From Bugula neritina (Eukaryota > Bryozoa > Gymnolaemata > Cheilostomatida > Bugulidae), in contig OZ037773.1 in NCBI GenBank assembly GCA_964035545.1, forward strand, positions 1,678,751 to 1,742,750: a stretch of DNA of 64,000 bases. Direction: 5' to 3'. The notes under the pieces were generated by a model. That model was not told the DNA's origin. It was given only the letters and a program-made list of their open reading frames with translations, and did not search any database. Made by a program: the position numbers and the translations under genes. This document shows, piece after piece, positions 62,653-64,000 of the stretch. Within the stretch, counting starts at the first letter, position 1, and every line of letters begins with the position of its first letter.

Positions 62653-64000
62653 ATGTCAAATTCTCCGTATCCTAAGCAAACTAAGGGTCAAAGAAGCAAG
62701 ACCACTGGGTCTCAGTGTTATGCATACAATTGCCACAACTACCAGTACAGCAGTTACAGTAAAGACAAAAAAAATCTCTTTTCACAAGTAAGTGGAGGGC
62801 TTTAGTTACAACAATAAGTAATAGTAATGCATCAACTAGCGTAACAGTAGGCCTAATGGTTGTGGTAACGGTGCTGCTGCCTACTACTAGTACTACTAGT
62901 AGTACTAGTACTAGAGTAGTAGTACTCTACTTCTACTAGTACTGGTAATACTAATACTCTAATGGCTAAGCCTAATGCCATACTTACAGTATCAGTATGA
63001 TACTACTACTATTACTAGCCTACTGCTAGTGTTACTGCTACTAGTAGAGCACTAGTACTACAGCTGCTAGTAGTACTAATACTACTACTACTACCAGTAC
63101 AGGTACTCAGTACTAGTAGTAGTAACTTACTCATAAATTGTTATTATAATTCGAGTATCAGTATGAGAATGAATAGTACTATTACTAATAGTATTATTAT
63201 GACTAAAAATAACAGTAACTACACAATGTGAAAGTCAAAGTGTGAGTGACTCACTCTGAATATCTACTCATATTAATGTCACTATTATTATTGCTAACAA
63301 CTTTATTATGTTGATGTTATTTACAGCAAGCTTATTATTTTCAAAGCATTATATTATATAGGCACTTAGGCAATGCAATTATAATTGTGTCATCTACTCA
63401 GGTGTCTCTTGCTACCCAGTTGTTGTCAGCGAGCTGATCATCCTGAATAGTCGATCAGCAATAGCTAAAGGCTACAAGCAGCCTTCACATCTAAAAGGTA
63501 TCAGTGTCATCACTCCTTTTCTGAAAGATACACGATAATATTTGCTAGGCCTAAAGAATAATGAAGAGATACCTCTGTACAAGCCCAAAAGGTAAATTTC
63601 CTATCAACAAAGAAAGTGTTGCTTATATTTAAGATCTAATATGTGCCTGTCCCTATTTGTGTTATTTACAGACATGTTTGTATTACTGGACTTGTACGTG
63701 CCATTGGACACAGTATTTGGATTGGTGGAAAAACTGTTGGTGCCTAAAATGCTCGACTATCTGCTAATGTATAAATTTTCGCAAGACCATTTAGAGCTTT
63801 TCTTCAATGCAGTTCGCCGTTGTGGTATGCTACAGCTCGGAACAGCTATGCATGAAGCCCAGTATGCATGCACTTATGTTAACATGTTCATTATTTCTTC
63901 TCTTACTCTCTTATCTCTTTCCTTCAGGTGTTCGGTTTTTCACTTTGCTTTGATAGGTGCAACTAAGATGGTCGGTTGGCCCAACTGTGTTGCAAAGTGA
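62653..64000 (+). pseudogene. P-element/THAP9-like transposase remnant, runs off the window
   Basis: 62653-62787 starts MSNSPYPKQTKGQ and carries a THAP-type zinc-binding start (CYAYNCHNYQYSSYSKDKK) ending at donor GTAAGT. 63405-63500 encodes SLATQLLSAS and, in another frame, IILNSRSAIAKGYKQPSHLK, both hallmarks of P-element transposases but with the intervening part missing. 63674-63825 encodes DYLLMYKFSQDHLELFFNAV and RRCG, the most conserved THAP9/P-element box. Later residues diverge. Broken frames and the missing segment argue for a decayed transposon rather than a host THAP9 gene. Confidence 0.65.
62878..63125. repeat. Palindromic ACT/AGT repeat patch
   Basis: Mixed tactactagtactactagtagtactag sequence capable of many small hairpins, between THAP and transposase parts of the P-like remnant. 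Confidence 0.8.

Overview
The window is nuclear DNA of an invertebrate animal. The genes are split by many short GT-AG introns. The intergenic DNA is AT-rich and full of microsatellites and minisatellites. The recognisable families (an ADAM10/Kuzbanian-type sheddase, ALKBH1, thrombospondin type 1 repeats, a PAN plus C-type lectin protein) are metazoan. Transposon remnants include a tRNA-derived SINE, a hAT-like MITE, and R2-like, Ty3/gypsy-like, Penelope-like and P-element/THAP9-like pieces. A marine spiralian or a similarly repeat-rich invertebrate would fit, but I cannot name a species.

Layout. 1-1339: 3' part of an unrecognised two-TM membrane protein gene (+). 2223-9731: complete 18-exon ADAM10-like gene (+), with almost every intron carrying a tandem repeat. 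12938-14490: small uncharacterised basic protein gene (+). 16848-20518 and 27435-33046: two paralogous secreted proteins (+) built from tandem 48-residue thrombospondin-like modules, one exon per module. They have nearly identical 256-bp promoters and lie either side of a 0.9-kb pure CA tract. 33799-36913: secreted PAN plus C-type-lectin protein (-). 40225-43614: unrecognised type I membrane glycoprotein (+), converging on 43782-44438, a 104-residue secreted helical protein (-). 47526-50574: ALKBH1 (+), whose introns hold a SINE and a 425-bp fold-back element. 52760-64000: a transposon graveyard containing one isolated RhoGAP exon.

The middle of the window (16.8-44.4 kb) holds four, probably five, secreted or surface genes. 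The two thrombospondin-module genes look like products of exon shuffling and ongoing homogenisation. No operon-like cooperation is implied, and co-function of neighbours is not shown by the sequence. Multi-exon models were built by hand from reading-frame continuity, intron phase, splice consensus and family similarity, with no transcript support. Tandem-repeat limits are approximate.
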